Assembly: GCA_040752835.1 (NCBI GenBank)
Contig: JBFMGG010000007.1
Span: 624,286-688,285 of the forward strand
Direction of reading: 5' to 3'
DNA: 64,000 bases
From: Campylobacterota bacterium
GTDB taxonomy: Bacteria > Campylobacterota > Campylobacteria > Campylobacterales > Sulfurimonadaceae
The number at the start of each line of letters is the position of its first letter. Positions within the stretch are counted from its first letter, which is position 1. A program made the position numbers and the translations under genes. The notes under the pieces were generated by a model, which saw nothing but the letters and a program-made list of their open reading frames with translations, was not told the DNA's origin and made no database searches. Below, in pieces: positions 63,262 to 64,000 of the stretch.

Positions 63262-64000
63262 GTTTCCTCAAAGAATTTGACAACGAAATTTACGCCCTGT
63301 GCGAGCAAGAGCTCGAACGTCAGACCGATCACCTCGAGATGATCGCATCGGAAAACTTCACCCTTCCGGCCGTTATGGAAGCGATGGGATCGGTGTTTAC
63401 GAACAAATACGCCGAAGGGTATCCGGCAAAACGCTACTACGGCGGGTGCGAATTCGCCGACGGCGTAGAGCAGCTGGCGATCGACCGTGCGTGCAAACTG
63501 TTCGGTTGTAATTACGCCAACGTCCAGCCCCACTCGGGTTCTTCAGCCAACGGTGCCGTTTACGCCGCCTTGCTGCAGGCGGGCGACAAGCTGCTGGGAA
63601 TGGATCTCAGCCACGGCGGTCACCTGACCCACGGTTCCAAAGTGAGCTTTTCGGGTAAAAACTATCACAGTTTCTCGTACGGCGTCGAGCTTGACGGCCG
63701 CATCAACTACGATCGCGTCATGGACATCGCCAAGATCGTCCAGCCTAAAATCATCGTCTGCGGCGCTTCGGCCTATGCACGCGAAATCGACTTCAAAAAA
63801 TTCCGCGAAATCGCCGATGCGGTAGGAGCGATTTTGTTCGCCGACATCGCCCACATCGCGGGTCTGGTTTGTGCGGGCGAGCATCCAAGCCCCTTCCCGT
63901 ATGCCGACGTCGTCACGACCACAACGCATAAAACCCTTGCGGGTCCCCGCGGCGGTATGATCCTCACCAACGACGAAGAGATCGCCAAAAAAATCAACTC
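63258..64000 (+). CDS. glyA: Serine hydroxymethyltransferase (partial)
   Basis: The first 247 residues; the gene runs off the window. The N-terminus ([20 protein letters not shown], then [15 protein letters not shown]) and the PLP-lysine motif [18 protein letters not shown] are intact. It interconverts serine and glycine with tetrahydrofolate. Second gene of the lysS operon. Confidence 0.95.
   Translation, partial: MSFLKEFDNEIYALCEQELERQTDHLEMIASENFTLPAVMEAMGSVFTNKYAEGYPAKRYYGGCEFADGVEQLAIDRACKLFGCNYANVQPHSGSSANGAVYAALLQAGDKLLGMDLSHGGHLTHGSKVSFSGKNYHSFSYGVELDGRINYDRVMDIAKIVQPKIIVCGASAYAREIDFKKFREIADAVGAILFADIAHIAGLVCAGEHPSPFPYADVVTTTTHKTLAGPRGGMILTNDEEIAKKIN

Overview
The window looks chromosomal and comes from a Campylobacterota (epsilonproteobacterial) bacterium, probably a Sulfurimonas/Sulfuricurvum-type organism. 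This is inferred from the housekeeping block on the right: flgL next to ftsK and acnB, a CZB-domain chemoreceptor, a ~410-residue Pgi, short-form HisG, type III pantothenate kinase, class II DAHP synthase and two Fur-family genes.

Positions 1-11466 are a foreign segment. It opens with ~750 bp of non-coding, repeat-dense DNA that resembles a plasmid-type replication or partition origin: five 13-bp iterons, a 15-bp direct repeat, a three-copy inverted repeat and a 16-bp palindrome. A plus-strand run of small genes follows, many joined by 4-bp ATGA/GTGA overlaps. It encodes a lipoprotein, a Sel1-repeat protein, an HTH-like protein, ParA, a DUF2786 protein, ParB and a four-gene membrane/disordered-protein cluster that shares a short SG-x-x-x-N motif. 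On the minus strand are leftovers of a tailed phage: a DUF6527 protein, a podovirus-like portal, and the C-terminal end of a larger virion protein. A phage-plasmid or integrated plasmid origin is my inference.

Positions 11467-37744 are a Mu-like prophage of about 26.3 kb. I place its ends from matching terminal sequences: both begin TGT, and both have a TGA-A/T-AGT-type site at the same distance. It has a Mu-type early region (S24 repressor remnant, Gam, RepA-like ATPase, gp16, Mor) and a Mu-type head module on the minus strand (gpG, a gpF/MuF-nuclease fusion, portal, TerL, TerS, gp36, capsid, decoration, protease/scaffold, gp37). A P2-type contractile tail module lies on the plus strand (V, W, J, I, fibre, sheath, tube, E/E' with a predicted -1 frameshift, tape measure, U, X, D). 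Then come a lysis cassette with an Rz/Rz1-type spanin pair and a DNA adenine methylase. The transposase genes A and B are absent: repressor and early genes are fused at about 12.88 kb, so the prophage is probably defective. Its two flanks are different gene fragments with no matching target duplication.

After a ~100-bp gene remnant comes tRNA-Leu(CAA) at 37847-37932, whose 3' end faces the foreign DNA. Positions 38090-64000 are ordinary core chromosome: flgL, ftsK, acnB, a DbpA-type helicase, a PAS protein plus MCP pair, a gap-pgi operon, a minus-strand operon (yfgM-like, bamB-like, xer, cupin, coaX, hisG), gatC/arsC-like/pilT, a Fur-family gene, class II DAHP synthase, a GGDEF protein, cvpA, fur, lysS and a partial glyA.
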